64,000 nucleotides of DNA from Lepidodermella squamata (Eukaryota; Gastrotricha): the NCBI GenBank assembly GCA_047495785.1, contig JBLDXI010000030.1:1178001-1242000 (forward strand), given 5' to 3'. Shown piece after piece: positions 1 through 10,722 of the stretch. The translations under genes and the position numbers were made by a program. Each line of letters starts with the position of its first letter. The first letter of the stretch is position 1. The notes below the pieces were generated by a model. That model was not told where the DNA came from, made no database searches, and saw nothing but the letters and a program-made list of their open reading frames with translations.

Positions 1-2
1 GG

Positions 3-92
3 CGACTGGCGAAGATGCGGTATCGCCTGTTCTTCGAAAACAAATATTCGCCACTGAATGAGGTTTTCTACGCGTTATGGATGAAGCATGGA
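3..92 (+). CDS. Possible 3' end of a coding exon running in from the left
   Basis: Reading from base 3, the frame is open to a TAA at 90-92 and gives 29 residues ending in NEVFYALWMKHG. The composition is protein-like (RLAKMRYRLFF then FENKYSPLNEVF), with none of the low-complexity look of the following DNA. The fragment is too short to assign to a family, and the start and any upstream exons lie outside the window. It could equally be a chance open frame. Confidence 0.3.
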
Positions 93-1521
93 TAATATCA
101 CCATTTTTATGATGAGAACGTCAGACTTCCTTGACCCTTGTCCTATAGAGGCTCTTGACTCAACCGTTGTAAAAGAGCTAAGTTTGCCCATTTTATTTGG
201 CTCTTAAATTTATATTTCCGTTTGCTGTTTTTCGTTGGAAATTAGTGTCTCTGTGTGTTGTATTTCAAAGGTAGGAAGTAGCGCATAAACACCGGCCTCG
301 GTTTGTTCATTTTTCTACGTGTCTGCCGTCAAGATTTGCCTGTTTTGTGTGATTACTCTTCATTTAGGATAGAGCGTCTCATCCTTTTGATCTCCAATCA
401 TCCTTAATAATTTTGAAAGATCCTATTCATGTAATTACTTAGCACTCGAAACTATGGCTGTCACTGTGCGATTATGATATCTGTTTTTGTTCATTTGATG
501 ACTTCTTACTGCATATACCTGTTCTGAAATTTTAATAACATTATTTTATAAGGATTTTATTTTGATCACGTGTTGTTTGTTTCAGTTTCGTTCGAGGAAT
601 CGCTTCGACCCATTGGCGTGTTTGAGTTCTTGAATAGCTCGTCTATCGTTATTTCTGCTTACTCATTCCAGTTTGACTAAATCTTATTTGATTTTGTCTT
701 TAACAGTATTGTCATTTGATGCGATGAGCCGCTGCTGATGAGTTTTCTCGATTAATAAGCGAACTCGAATGATAACTATCGGTTGATTGTTCTCCTTATA
801 GCCTGATTCCCAATTCGTAAATTATGTTTATTACTTATCACGGTGACTCCTGGCTTCCCGCTACTCAGCGGGACAACTGAGACTATATGTTATTCAAGCA
901 TTGCACGACCTTTGTAATACAGCAAACTTGAAGTTCCGATGGTCTAGATCTTTTCATTCAGATACTTATCATTTGCCGCGACTTAACTTTGTCTTGTTAG
1001 CATGGCTAATAAATGGCTAATAATAAACAAATAAGACTTCTAATAACTTGTTCGCTATCATTTGTGATGCAATTCAATTACAGATGAGAGAGGAAGGGCC
1101 CACTCGTTTACTTTTTCGTAACAATACCGCGAGTAGCATCGAGATGGTCATATTGAGGCGTGCTGAACTCGGGACTTGGGTGGCTGTTAATTCAACTTGA
1201 GGGTTACAATACTATATGCATCTAGCATCTAGCACAGATAACTTGGCCGATAACGCTCAGGAAATTTACTCGAGCTTTAACCCACTTCAAATTAGTCACC
1301 TCACGCCTCAGCATGAGCAAACGCGAGGCAACGCGAGACTACAACAGCTGATAAACAATTCCAATCGCCATAGAAACTCTAAATTTAATTATTTTCTTTC
1401 TGAAATTAATAATAACTTTCATTAACTAATTTATTTACAACAAATAATTAAGAAATAATTGATTTTGCCGCAGAATCCCGTTCCGCTTGGTTGAAAACGG
1501 CCACGCAAAGTTGGCGTCACT
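93..1521. other. Stretch without a supported gene
   Basis: All frames carry frequent stops. The longest open frame (1216-1425, plus) is polar and low in complexity and resembles nothing I recognise. No inverted repeat, tRNA or obvious promoter was seen. Confidence 0.5.
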
Positions 1522-1878
1522 ATGAAGTTTAAATCTCTCACGGCAGGAGATGCAGTGCATGGCTCGAAGGTTCGACAAGACTGGAGGAAGCGTGAATTCT
1601 TTCTTGTGAAGCAAGCACTGGGCTCATTCGCGCTGTTTGCTGCGTTCAACACTCCGATAATGTTTAGTTTTCTTGCGGTTGCTCTCTATGACAGTGTGGG
1701 CCCTCTGTTGTTGACCCCATGGCTGTGCAGATTCGCGGTGCTCGCGCTCATGTTTCAGATATCAGTTACTCCACTCATTCTCAGCTTGAAACCGAACGCC
1801 ATTTCAGTGGTGCATGAGCGTATTCGAAAAATATTCATCTGCAAGAAAGCATCTTCGATAAGCGCTATTGGCAGCTGA
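1522..1878 (+). pseudogene. Possible C-terminal fragment of a 7TM chemosensory-type receptor (last two helices)
   Basis: The 118-residue frame has two strongly hydrophobic segments, about residues 32-54 (ALGSFALFAAFNTPIMFSF) and 63-90 (LLLTPWLCRFAVLALMFQIS). They are preceded by a basic stretch (RQDWRKREF) and followed by a basic tail (VVHERIRKIFICKK). This is the pattern of intracellular loop 3, TM6, TM7 and C-tail of a rhodopsin-like or nematode-style serpentine receptor, where the end of TM7 usually reads NPxxY; here it reads VTPLILSLKP. No upstream helices are visible in any frame within 1.5 kb, so this is either a fragment or the last exon of a gene whose other exons I cannot see. The family assignment is weak. 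Confidence 0.35.
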
Positions 1879-1934
1879 AATGCTTATTTCCAAGAATAAA
1901 AACCTGCGAAATGACATTGTACCTGAGAAAATGT

Positions 1935-2640
1935 TACATACGTAATATCCACTTTTCCGACGTAATCGGATCGTCATTTTGATTTGGTCATTTTCACCTC
2001 TGTCTTGTTGCGAGAGGCAGTGTAATTAAACCCGAACTAATTCTAATAGCGACCATATATCAGTATCAGCGATGAAGGTGTTACCAGCTGTCTTATGTCT
2101 TATCGATAACAAACAATCCAAGGCGGAACTCAACGTCTTTCTGTTTATCAGTGGATTCAAAAACTATTGTGTGTCAAATGGGAATTTGCGGTAGCTGAAG
2201 GCCGTGCAAGCAACGTCAAATCGGTCGAAAATGTATTGTATCATTATATCCCTTGTAGAAAATGAATAGATCAAGATTCGATCATTCAATTTGCGACCGA
2301 CAATAGGCGATTCAAATGCTGTCAAATGATTGATTATTGGCGTCCAATTATCCATCGCAGGGACTGGGTAATAAAGCTCAAAGCTCGGCAGGATTGAGCC
2401 TCATACATTCTGTTTCCGATAGTAAATCGGTACATTTTGGAACTTCGCATGGCAGCCTCCATGATATAGCCTTATAGACAAGTAGAGACAGCTTTTGTTC
2501 CACGTCATCGATTCCGACAATACGGTGTAGGCCAACATCCTAGCGGCGACCGGCCTGCTTCCATTGGAATATACTGCTTGCTCTGGCGGGAGGTTTTTCG
2601 AGAGAACTCCCTGGCAACGCTCCGGGAACTTTGCCTCTAA
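1935..2640 (-). pseudogene. Decayed Cys-loop channel copy (extracellular domain and start of M1)
   Basis: On the minus strand, pieces of the array's Cys-loop channel can be followed in order. Near 2640-2560 is the N-terminal region (LPPEQAVYSN). Near 2460-2400 a shifted frame carries the LP-C / CTDLLSE region. At 2355-2164 is an open block containing IFDRFDVACTAFSYRKFPFD, including the first half of the Cys-loop. Near 2075-2040 is the region equivalent to DTDIWSLLE. At about 1990-1935 is the RLRRKSGYYVCNIF that enters M1. The pieces lie in different frames with stops between them, and M2-M4 are missing. It resembles the 6283/18599 subgroup more than the 2942 subgroup (IVGRK, LNDR). It is a dead tandem copy. 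Confidence 0.8.
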
Positions 2641-2941
2641 CGATTACTATCGACTCCCTCGTCCGTTTTCAAAATTGTCACCTGCAGAAAAATTCCCAAG
2701 ACCAGGGTGTGACTTGAGGTTTCGCGCAGCGGAGCAATGAATGAAAAACGGCAGGCTCAAAAATTAAATTCTTAGATCAGGCTGCCAAATCTTGAAGTTT
2801 TCCTATAATAGGAAATTTTCCTATATTTCCTATAACTAATGGAGCTCTTTAATATTTATCGCTTTATTATCGGTTTGTAACGCTTTGTAACACGAAAAAG
2901 AATTCTGAGACTACATCCTTTAGTGAATAGGCATTTTGGAG
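2641..2941. other. Intergenic, partly duplicated 3' flank
   Basis: No gene. About 2715-2790 (gtgacttgaggtttcgcgca, ggagcaatgaatgaaaa) resembles 30725-30800 downstream of another channel gene. The flanking DNA therefore appears to have been copied along with the channels. Confidence 0.45.
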
Positions 2942-4105
2942 TTATTCTAGCATCAACGAGAAGAGTATTGTGTCAATGATGATGACGATAATGCTGGCAA
3001 TTGCAGCGATTGCAACGTCCAAAAACCGACGCATCGGCATGTTAATTGACTTATGGAGGTTAACAACGCGGGTTTTCAGCTGCTCAGAAAAGGCTGGAAT
3101 CAAACAAGTATACGCTGTTATTAGCACCGCCACGATGAACTTAGCCGCGACCATGTACACAAGATAGAGATGATCCGAAGTTTTAGGCATCATGCCAAAA
3201 ATCATCGTTAAATATACAACATAGGACAGCACAACGGTCACGCAAAATGCCGATTGATCTCTGTCAACGGGTTCAGCAATCAAAGAAATGACTTGCAGGA
3301 AGAAAAGCATAGAAGTTGGTACGAAGATGTTGCAGACGTAGTAGCTGCTTTTGCGACGAAATCGGATCGTCATTCTCAGGCGGTTGATATGATAAACGCC
3401 ACTCATTTGGCTAGACATGGAAGTGTTGAACTCGAATGGCTCGACAACCGTCCATATATCTGAATCAACAATGAAGGTATCCCGGGCTGATGAGTCAATG
3501 TTGAATGCGTCTATGTTATACACCACGTCGTGGTAGAATTCTGCGGATTCGAAAACCAACGAACAGGATTGGGTGTCGAAGGGGAATTTCCCGTAGCTAA
3601 AAGCGGTGCATGATACGTCGAAACGGTCGTAGATGTCGAAAAACAGCATATCTCGAAATGGAAAGACCCAAACTTGATCGCTGATTTTCCGTGTGAGAGC
3701 AGGAGATCCATAAGCTGTCATATGGCCGATTCCCGGAACCCAAATTTCCGTCGCAGGAACATAGAAGTAGAGTGAATTCTTTCGTGGTATATTGCAGTCC
3801 GATTCGGATAATAAGTCCGTACATTTCGGAGGTGGGCATGGCAGCCTCCAGTCCAGAATGAGATGCCCTACTAGCGATAGTTTCTGCTCAACATCATCAA
3901 TGCCCACAAAGCGTAAGAGGGACATTCTGACATTCACAACAATCGGCTTGCTGTTGTTTGAGCGGACTGCTTGGTCGGTTGGGAGGCATTGTGATCGCAA
4001 GGCTGGGCAGAATTCAGCGTATTTCGTCTGTAAGTTTTCAGCAACTGACCAAGTTGCGTCGGAGGCATTTATAAGCATAGAAATGAGAAATGCTAGCAGA
4101 ATCAT
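2942..4105 (-). CDS. Cys-loop ligand-gated ion channel subunit, array member A (intronless, orphan)
   Basis: This is a 387-residue membrane subunit of the pentameric receptor superfamily. Order: signal peptide about 1-14 (MILLAFLISMLINA); extracellular domain to about 250; Cys-loop C166-C181 with FPFDTQS inside; M1 about 255-277; M2 about 284-302; M3 about 311-333; a cytoplasmic loop of only about 27 residues; M4 about 361-384, ending at the C-terminus. The Cys-loop has 14 residues between its cysteines instead of 13. Loop C has no vicinal cysteines, and the tryptophan expected just after the Cys-loop is absent. M2 reads RDQSAFCVTVVL, giving Asp at -1', Gln at 0' and Leu at 9'. Extra cysteines at 33, 40, 90, 95 and 104 are shared with members D, F and G. 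The gene is uninterrupted and looks functional; its ligand is unknown. The start is supported by alignment of the sequence before the ATG in all paralogues. Confidence 0.9.
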   Translation of the reverse strand: MILLAFLISMLINASDATWSVAENLQTKYAEFCPALRSQCLPTDQAVRSNNSKPIVVNVRMSLLRFVGIDDVEQKLSLVGHLILDWRLPCPPPKCTDLLSESDCNIPRKNSLYFYVPATEIWVPGIGHMTAYGSPALTRKISDQVWVFPFRDMLFFDIYDRFDVSCTAFSYGKFPFDTQSCSLVFESAEFYHDVVYNIDAFNIDSSARDTFIVDSDIWTVVEPFEFNTSMSSQMSGVYHINRLRMTIRFRRKSSYYVCNIFVPTSMLFFLQVISLIAEPVDRDQSAFCVTVVLSYVVYLTMIFGMMPKTSDHLYLVYMVAAKFIVAVLITAYTCLIPAFSEQLKTRVVNLHKSINMPMRRFLDVAIAAIASIIVIIIDTILFSLMLE

Positions 4106-4196
4106 TTCGCTGAACTTTCATTCTAAGCTCTGTGAGTTGATCAAAAGGGTTTTGAGAGTTATTTGGCAGGTTGAAGTTTTCAAATATTCAATTTTA

Positions 4197-4205
4197 ATTT
4201 CCTGT
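4197..4205 (-). promoter_or_regulatory. Conserved upstream site of channel A (CAGGAAAT core)
   Basis: The minus strand reads TTTAACAGGAAATT. The G after the AG lies 96 bases upstream of the ATG at 4105. The same core occurs at a similar distance before all six other array members. It could be a transcription-factor site or a 3' splice (or trans-splice) acceptor in the 5' leader. Confidence 0.55.
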
Positions 4206-4559
4206 TAAACATTACATGGGTGCTGCTCAATTCGGTCGCATTAGGTATGCTTTCGCTTAAACAATCAAGGAAACGCGAGATCAATTTTTCGAGAAAGGCA
4301 GCATCAAACATAAAATCATCAAAAAATAGTCAGTAGTTCATTCATATTAGGGTACTGAAAATTTGAGTGCCGAAAATAACTCAATGTAGTACTGGCACAC
4401 TGCAGATTTTTGCCAGATGGAGAGCAAGGTAACTCGGAATAATCCTGCTTGGATCAAAAAAGGATACATTTTATCAGCGACTTGGGCCTTTTTCAAGGAA
4501 GTTATCGCTGAATCCAGAGCATGAAGCACGAAGTTTTTCGACCTATGTGTCATTTTCGG

Positions 4560-4605
4560 GTTCAAAGTGTTCAAGTGTTCAAGTGTTTCTAGTGTTTCAA
4601 ACAGT
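4560..4605. repeat. Short tandem repeat, GTGTTCAA-like unit
   Basis: The stretch repeats gtgttcaa four to five times with small variations (gtgttcaagtgttcaagtg, then gtgtttctagtgtttc). It lies between channel A and the receptor pseudogene. Confidence 0.6.
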
Positions 4606-4779
4606 GGTTTCGGGGGATTTCCACCATGGCCTTGCGACTAGGAAGGTACGATAGCAGGCTGTGAGAGCGCGCCGCTTGTCGAGTGATTGAAGCCACACTG
4701 AACATGCTGACCAGTTCGAGTTTCGAAGTAAATACGCGAATTTGTTTCACATCTTTAGCTTAGGACTTGGGTGCATTGA

Positions 4780-5645
4780 TAGATCAGTGTCTCTAATGGG
4801 GATGAACTCATTATAGCTGACAGCACAACCTCGATTAGCTTGCACCCACTATTAGAGTTAATTTCAGCTTGCTACAGCACATTCAACACGGCAGAAGAGC
4901 ACCAAAGTAAGACTGAATCACACAAAAATCGGTGTTGATACGTGACGAAAGCAATGTTCTGTGTTCAGAAATTTTGAGCTCGAAGTTACCTTCGTCACGC
5001 CTACATCTAAAAGTTGACTCGTTTGTCTCAATACTTTGCAGTTGCTATTCGTAGTTGCATCACAAACTTCAAGCTTCAAGGGATAAGCTGAATATGGCTA
5101 CATTCCTGATTTTATTGATTCTCATCCTGTTGCATCGGACGTTACGATTCAAGTTTCAGTATCCTTGCTGGTCCCCTGGTCTCTTCACTGGTCTCCTGCC
5201 AAACCAATATAGAACATAGAGAGCTGTAACCGAAATGTTTTGTAACAAGTTCAGTGAAGATCCAACTCTGCTATACCTGGCTATCGAGTCGAACCCGAGT
5301 TCATAGACGACAACAGTTGGTTCAAAGCTTGCTCGAATTCGATTCTCCATCCAAACTCGGCAACAGTACGAAAATTCGAGCACCAGTAATCTTAGGTCCG
5401 ATCAATAACTGCCATCTGACAGCTAGTTTCGCTCATCTGCTTGGATATATTCAAATCGCTCAATGCCCTGGCCCCTGGCGATATGTTGATGAACAAGGCT
5501 TTGTACCCAAATCTGTTCCAAATTCGTCCGGTTGGCTATCATTCGTGGAATATTAGGATTCGTTTCATGCTATATATCGGAAGCTGGCGACGTGTTGGCC
5601 TAATCGCCAGCTCTCATATTCAAGATACGCGCACGTTGTTCATAT
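4780..5645 (+). pseudogene. Truncated family C receptor pseudogene with its duplicated 5' flank
   Basis: From about 4780 the DNA tracks the intact receptor locus from about 27800. Shared blocks include tcagtgtctctaa, ttagagttaattt, gatacgtgac and ttcgtcacgcctacat. From about 5094 the coding part is recognisable: a signal-peptide-like start (ATGGCTACATTCCTG), then blocks matching TGLLPNQYR, FNEDPTLLPGY, ILGPINNCHLTASFAH and IRPVGYHSWN. It contains several frameshifts and an in-frame stop, for example TAG in the block equivalent to EFMDDN. It stops near 5645, where the intact gene continues with NARLFNDL. Only about a third of the flytrap domain remains, with no membrane region. The duplicated flank shows that the stretch ahead of the intact gene's ATG at 28081 is non-coding. 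Confidence 0.85.
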
Positions 5646-6282
5646 AAGTAAACTTTTTGATTGTAATAAAAATCCAGGTGATGCGCCATCTCGTTGGCGG
5701 TCGAGTGTTGGCTATTGATAGATGTTCGTTATACTTATACATCGTATTGCTGCTTACAGCTTACAATGACATTTCGCTGCTGCTGATCGGGAAGGGTGAA
5801 TAATAAATATAGATAAAATGGTGGAAGATGAAATACGAACTAAATCGAAATTACCAATTATTAGACTACTGTTCAAGACTTTAGGGTTCAAGAATGGGGT
5901 TCAATAACTGCAGCTGCTGAATGCGATCTCTGATGTATCTCTGATTAACTGGCATATTGATTCATAATCAGAATAAAACGAGGACTTCGCCCTCAACTCC
6001 GGTTTCCCTTCTAACTTCCAATGGCAAGCCTGTTTCGGTTCACTCGGAGCAGTCAAACCAGTGTTGAGCTCAATGACGCTACAGGTACAGCTTTGTTCAA
6101 TTCAATTTCATCATTCTTTATTAGAATAGAAAAGCATTAGCCGTGTAGAATAGGACTAAAATTACTTAATCAAAAGTAGGCCCGATACTATAAGCCACGC
6201 AGCTTAAGCGACACGCTGTTATTTCGAGAGGTTGAGTGATGATACAGATTACAAAAGCGTAAAGCAAAGAATTCATGAAAAA
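5646..6282. other. Intergenic, no supported gene
   Basis: AT-rich DNA with no open frame that I recognise and no clear inverted repeat. Confidence 0.5.
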
Positions 6283-7458
6283 TCAGGCTAGCATCAGAGA
6301 GAAGAGAACTGTATCAACGATCAGCACAGTTAGACTTGCAATAATAGCAACGGCAATATCCAAGAAACGATGAATTGGCATGCTCAAAGATTTGTGCATC
6401 CTAACTAGACAATTAAGTAACTTCAAAACACTAGATTTAAGCCACTCTGGAATACTATGGCTCAAGCAAGTGTACGCCGTAATTATGACTGCAACGATGA
6501 GCTTAGCTGCGATCATGTACACAAGGTAGACATGGTCAGAAGTTTTTGGCATCATGCCGAAAATCAACGTTAGAAATACCACATAGGAAAGCACAACTGT
6601 CACGCAAAATGCTGATTGGTCCCTGTTTATAGGCTCAGCGATCAAAGAAACGACTTGAAGGATGAAAAGTATGATAGTTGGGACGAAAATGCTGCAGACG
6701 TAGTAACCACTTTTGCGCCGAAGTTTAATGGTAAAGTTCACGCGGGAGTACTCTGTTATGTCTGCGCCTTCGAATGTAGAATTACTGAATAGCTCCACTA
6801 ATGACCATATATCAGTATCAACAATGAAGGTATTACCAGAACTCGTGTCGATTTCAAAATATCCAAGACTGAACACCACGTCTCTGATAGGATCGCCTGA
6901 TTCAAGAACTAGCGAACAGGCCTGCGTATCGAATGGGAATTTGCGATAGCTGAAAGTTGTGCAAGATACATCGAATCGGTCAAAAACATAGTACCTCACA
7001 GCATTCTCCTCGGCAAATGGGTGGATCCAGACGAGGTCAGTGAATTTACGACCGATAACAGGATACTCGTATGCAGTCAAATGATTGATTACAGGAATCC
7101 AAATTTCCAGCACAGAGACCGGGAAGTAGAGATCGGCAGGACTTAGTATGTCGCATTCAGTTTGAGATAGTAAATCTGTGCATTTTGGTATCTCGCATGG
7201 CAGCCCCCACCACACGGACAGATAGGCCACCACAGACAATTTCTGCTCCACATCGTCGATGTCTACAAACCGAAGCAGATCCATGTACATGGTCACTATC
7301 ACCGGGCTGGTGTTGTTGGAATAAACCAATTGATCCATCGGTAGGCTTTTCGACTGGACTGCTTCACAATATTCAACGAATCTTTCTTGCAGCTTGCCAG
7401 AAGTCGTCACAGCAGCTACCAGCTTGACAACCACCAGCAAAATTAGATAGGATCTCAT
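6283..7458 (-). CDS. Cys-loop ligand-gated ion channel subunit, array member B (intronless, orphan)
   Basis: The product is 391 residues: signal peptide about 1-16 (MRSYLILLVVVKLVAA), extracellular domain, a 14-residue Cys-loop (C-TTFSYRKFPFDTQA-C), four membrane helices and a terminal M4 ending FSLMLA. The M2 start reads NRDQSAFCVTVVL. With members C and E it forms a subgroup that has Ser where A, D, F and G have the second N-terminal cysteine (QSKSLPMDQLV against RSKCLPTDQAV). Its M3-M4 loop is slightly longer (SSVLKLLNCLVRMHKSLSM). No frame damage is seen. The product should sit in the plasma membrane as part of a homo- or heteropentamer; the ligand cannot be predicted because the classical aromatic-box residues are not conserved. 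Confidence 0.9.
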   Translation of the reverse strand: MRSYLILLVVVKLVAAVTTSGKLQERFVEYCEAVQSKSLPMDQLVYSNNTSPVIVTMYMDLLRFVDIDDVEQKLSVVAYLSVWWGLPCEIPKCTDLLSQTECDILSPADLYFPVSVLEIWIPVINHLTAYEYPVIGRKFTDLVWIHPFAEENAVRYYVFDRFDVSCTTFSYRKFPFDTQACSLVLESGDPIRDVVFSLGYFEIDTSSGNTFIVDTDIWSLVELFSNSTFEGADITEYSRVNFTIKLRRKSGYYVCSIFVPTIILFILQVVSLIAEPINRDQSAFCVTVVLSYVVFLTLIFGMMPKTSDHVYLVYMIAAKLIVAVIITAYTCLSHSIPEWLKSSVLKLLNCLVRMHKSLSMPIHRFLDIAVAIIASLTVLIVDTVLFSLMLA

Positions 7459-7556
7459 GATGTTTATATTGCCATGTGGTTTGAATGCTCATATGAGCCC
7501 AATATGACGACCTTACTCGCAATTGTATGCAGCTGCAATGAGCTCATCGATTTTGA

Positions 7557-7565
7557 ATTTCCTGT
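7557..7565 (-). promoter_or_regulatory. Conserved upstream site of channel B (CAGGAAAT core)
   Basis: The minus strand reads GATGCACAGGAAATTC, 103 bases upstream of the ATG. Only the core is shared with the A, D and F versions; the flanks differ, which points to constraint on the core. Confidence 0.55.
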
Positions 7566-8013
7566 GCATCATTTGTATGTCGGTGATCACAGATATCGAT
7601 TAGGAAAGAAAAACCATGGATATTGACGTAACATTAATGTCTATGAGAAAAACCAAGCAAACTTCGTTCTCCCATATTTTAATTGGTGTCTTTAAATGGC
7701 GATTGATGAGGAGACGTGGTATTAAGCAGGGTTCACGGACTCGCAAGGCAAACTGGTGTTGTGGTTCAGTTCCGAGCCCTTCGATGTTCCACCCGGCCTG
7801 TAAGCGTCGTTTAAGCAATTGAAGGGTAAAAGGGCTTCATCGTAAGTCGGAATTTTCCAAAACGTTTTGGCTGCGCGCAGTGGCTGGCAAGGGTCTACTT
7901 TCGAATATTGCGGCGTTTTTTTGCTGATGTAAAATTTAAACAATTCTCTAACTATACTGAATATGAGGTTCTCGCATAAAATCAAATCTAAATTGGCTAG
8001 CTAAAAATACCTG

Positions 8014-8609
8014 GTGTTTACACTTTTTCCCGTTAGAAATTGCCACGGCACCAAATATATTTGACGACCTATTTTTAGCTCGCACTTGTTCACGTGAATG
8101 ATTACTCTTATTTTTTGCTTCTTCTTCATCGTCGTATTCCAATTCTATGGTAATGATAGTAATGAATGTAGTTTGTGGCTTTCGGCACTGATCAGAGCCA
8201 AAATATACGACGCGCCATATTTTTTATATAGTGATAAGATACACAACAATTTTGAGCTGCAACATTTGCACTAACTTCTAATATGAGTTATCTATTTTAA
8301 GATGCTTTCATGGAAAAGGCGAAAATTGAATATTGACCGCTAATTATGACCTGATCGGAATTTCGGAAACAAAATTCTGATAAGATAAAAAGCGGTGTTC
8401 CATGAGGAAGTAAATATCGACTGATTCAAATAGAGAACCGTGAATTCGAAAACTATTTTCCAATGTAAGTAAATATTCTTAAAGGCAGAAAGAATTTCAT
8501 TGATAATGTCCGCATGACACAATTGCAAACAAAAAATTACAAGTGCGAGCTAAAAATAGGTCGGCAAATATATTTGGTGCCGTGGCAATTCTAACGCGAA
8601 AAGGTGTAG
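8014..8609. mobile_element. MITE-like element with long terminal inverted repeats
   Basis: The left arm (8014-8090) and right arm (8539-8609) are inverted copies of about 70-75 bases, with few differences. The core block is acaagtgcgagctaaaaata followed by ggtcg, then a shared caaatatatttggtgccgtg. The interior of about 450 bases has no transposase-like frame. I could not define the outermost base or a target-site duplication, so the superfamily is open. Confidence 0.75.
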
Positions 8610-10722
8610 TCCGAATGAACTAGTGTTTTTCGGAGCGTTTGATTTTGAGCGAACAGACGATTTATTGTTATTGTTGACTACATGCCTACGACTTGTCGTG
8701 TCGTCGTGCTTCAAACGGGCGATTTTCGTCCTCGCGACGCGACACGCTGAGTCCGTGAACATCCTAGCGATATATGTCGTGCCCGATACTGATGCGTCAC
8801 TCACGACACGCGCGACACACACGACACTGATGCGACACCGGATATTAGTCGCGCGCGAGAAAGCACGGTTCCGGGGACGCAGCTTGCTTTACGTATTGCG
8901 TCATCACACGCGGACGAAATGCAGTTTCTCCCCCATTTTTCGATCGCCATCGCATCAATATTATCATTAAATTCGATTTCGAATTACTTTTTACCTTGCA
9001 TTTAAAATCCCTCTTTCAATCATGCTAAAGAACGTGGTGGATAACGAAACTCATTTTCAACGTGATGCAGAATCCATTTGTTTTTTTCTGAGTTGCTCTG
9101 CCTCTTGACGTGTAGAAGACGTGGATGGGAATTTACGAAATTAAGGGCCATCATATACCCTGGTAGTATATACCTACTGTTCTTATTCATTCATTTCATT
9201 TGCTGAGATCCATGAGAAAACGTTGCCAGTGTCGTATAGTTGATCGTATTCATTTCCAGGTAAAACCCTTGGCAGCATAGTTCAGCAAGGCATATTGAAA
9301 AATTGAATATGAATCTTGAAAATGGAACAGATAATCGAATTACTCGAGTGAACTCCCGTCCGATATTTTAAACCGCCATTTGTTTGACATTACAGTACAT
9401 TTGTTAGAGAAATTATTGACTAGAGTAGTCGGTTCGATTAGGATTTCATCAAACGGCCAATCGATAGTTACCAATGCGTTACAGTTTTCAAAGAGTGTGT
9501 GCCGTTAGATTGTAAAACCAGCAAAGGCAAGCCAGGAAATATGAAAAAATTCCGAATTCTAATAACAAGTACAAGTGTAAGCCAATCGCCGGCTGAAGAC
9601 GGCCGAAGACAATGCATTTGATGCGATATAAGACTGGACGATGTTGAGGCTGCTTGCACTAGAAATAGCAAAAATCTATGAATTGGAGATAATGATGAAT
9701 TTATTGCGATACCTAAGCATGCATGAAATAAAACTGCATTGAAAAATTGCCAAAACAGGTGATCCGCATTTCACGAAAATTGATTAGCTATTCCTTACTT
9801 CGCACACTGCTCTCATCGACTGCTAACAGGTACATCTTTGAAGATCTTGCCAGCATCTGCGAAAATCCGCCATTGGTTTAAGAAATTATTTCCGAAGGAT
9901 GAATTCTGAAGTACACGATGTTTAACGCCATGAATTGTTGTCCTCGGTGCGATGTACCAAAAAGCTTCACTGAATCGTTTATCCGCTTCATGTTTACAGG
10001 CTGGGCTGAATCCACTACCAAGGCATTGGCAAACAAAACTACTCAGGCAATCAATCGTGCCACAAGGCGCCATGCATATACCAAAGGACGCAGCTTTGTG
10101 GAGAATTTCATAAATTGTACATTAACTACAACAATCCCTCTTACTGCTATCACAATATGAGCCTTGAAACCCAAACCGGCTTCTTACAACCTGGTATGCA
10201 ATTTCTCGGCGGCACTATGTATCATCGATCTGGCATCGATGCGTGCTGACAACGTGATTGTTCAGCATTAGTGTAGAAAGTAGGAAGACGTCAAAGGTAC
10301 GGATATCGGCGCATCAGGTGACAAATCCACAGGGACCCTTACACTTCGGCAAATTTTTTTCATTTTCCCAAATTTTAGGTTCGGATGATCCGTACACATC
10401 ACTCGAATCGTGTCATTGAAGTTTTTCGACTTCAAAACGTCGTCTTCCTTGTGCTGCGGCCAGACCAGACCAGAAAATGAAATATGTAGTCTACATAAAT
10501 CACAAAATCAGAACAAAACATATGCAACTTATCGTGTTATTATTGATTTTTTGCTTAATTACATTCCATTGTGATAAGGTAGATACTTGATCTCGGTTCA
10601 AATAATTAAAATTAGCCTTATCTTGAAGTAGCAAAAATTGATTTACGCGTGTTCTCCATCTCCAACATATGTTACCCTATGTTACCTCTTTTCATCGAGA
10701 ACTGCTGAGCTATAAACTGCAA
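8610..10722. other. Intergenic region with repeats, no supported gene
   Basis: About 8690-8850 is enriched in cgacac and gcgacac units and gives chance Arg/Thr-rich open frames on both strands. About 8998-9040 (aatccctctttcaatcatgc) recurs at about 16447-16478, so it is a dispersed repeat. The rest shows no coding pattern I can defend. Confidence 0.5.

Noticed and set aside
8623-8970. 115-residue plus-strand frame and a 90-residue minus-strand frame
   Set aside because: Both come from cgacac-type repeats, overlap each other and have no recognisable domain.
9813-10160. Overlapping 80-86 residue frames on both strands
   Set aside because: No family resemblance, no start context or splice support; likely chance.
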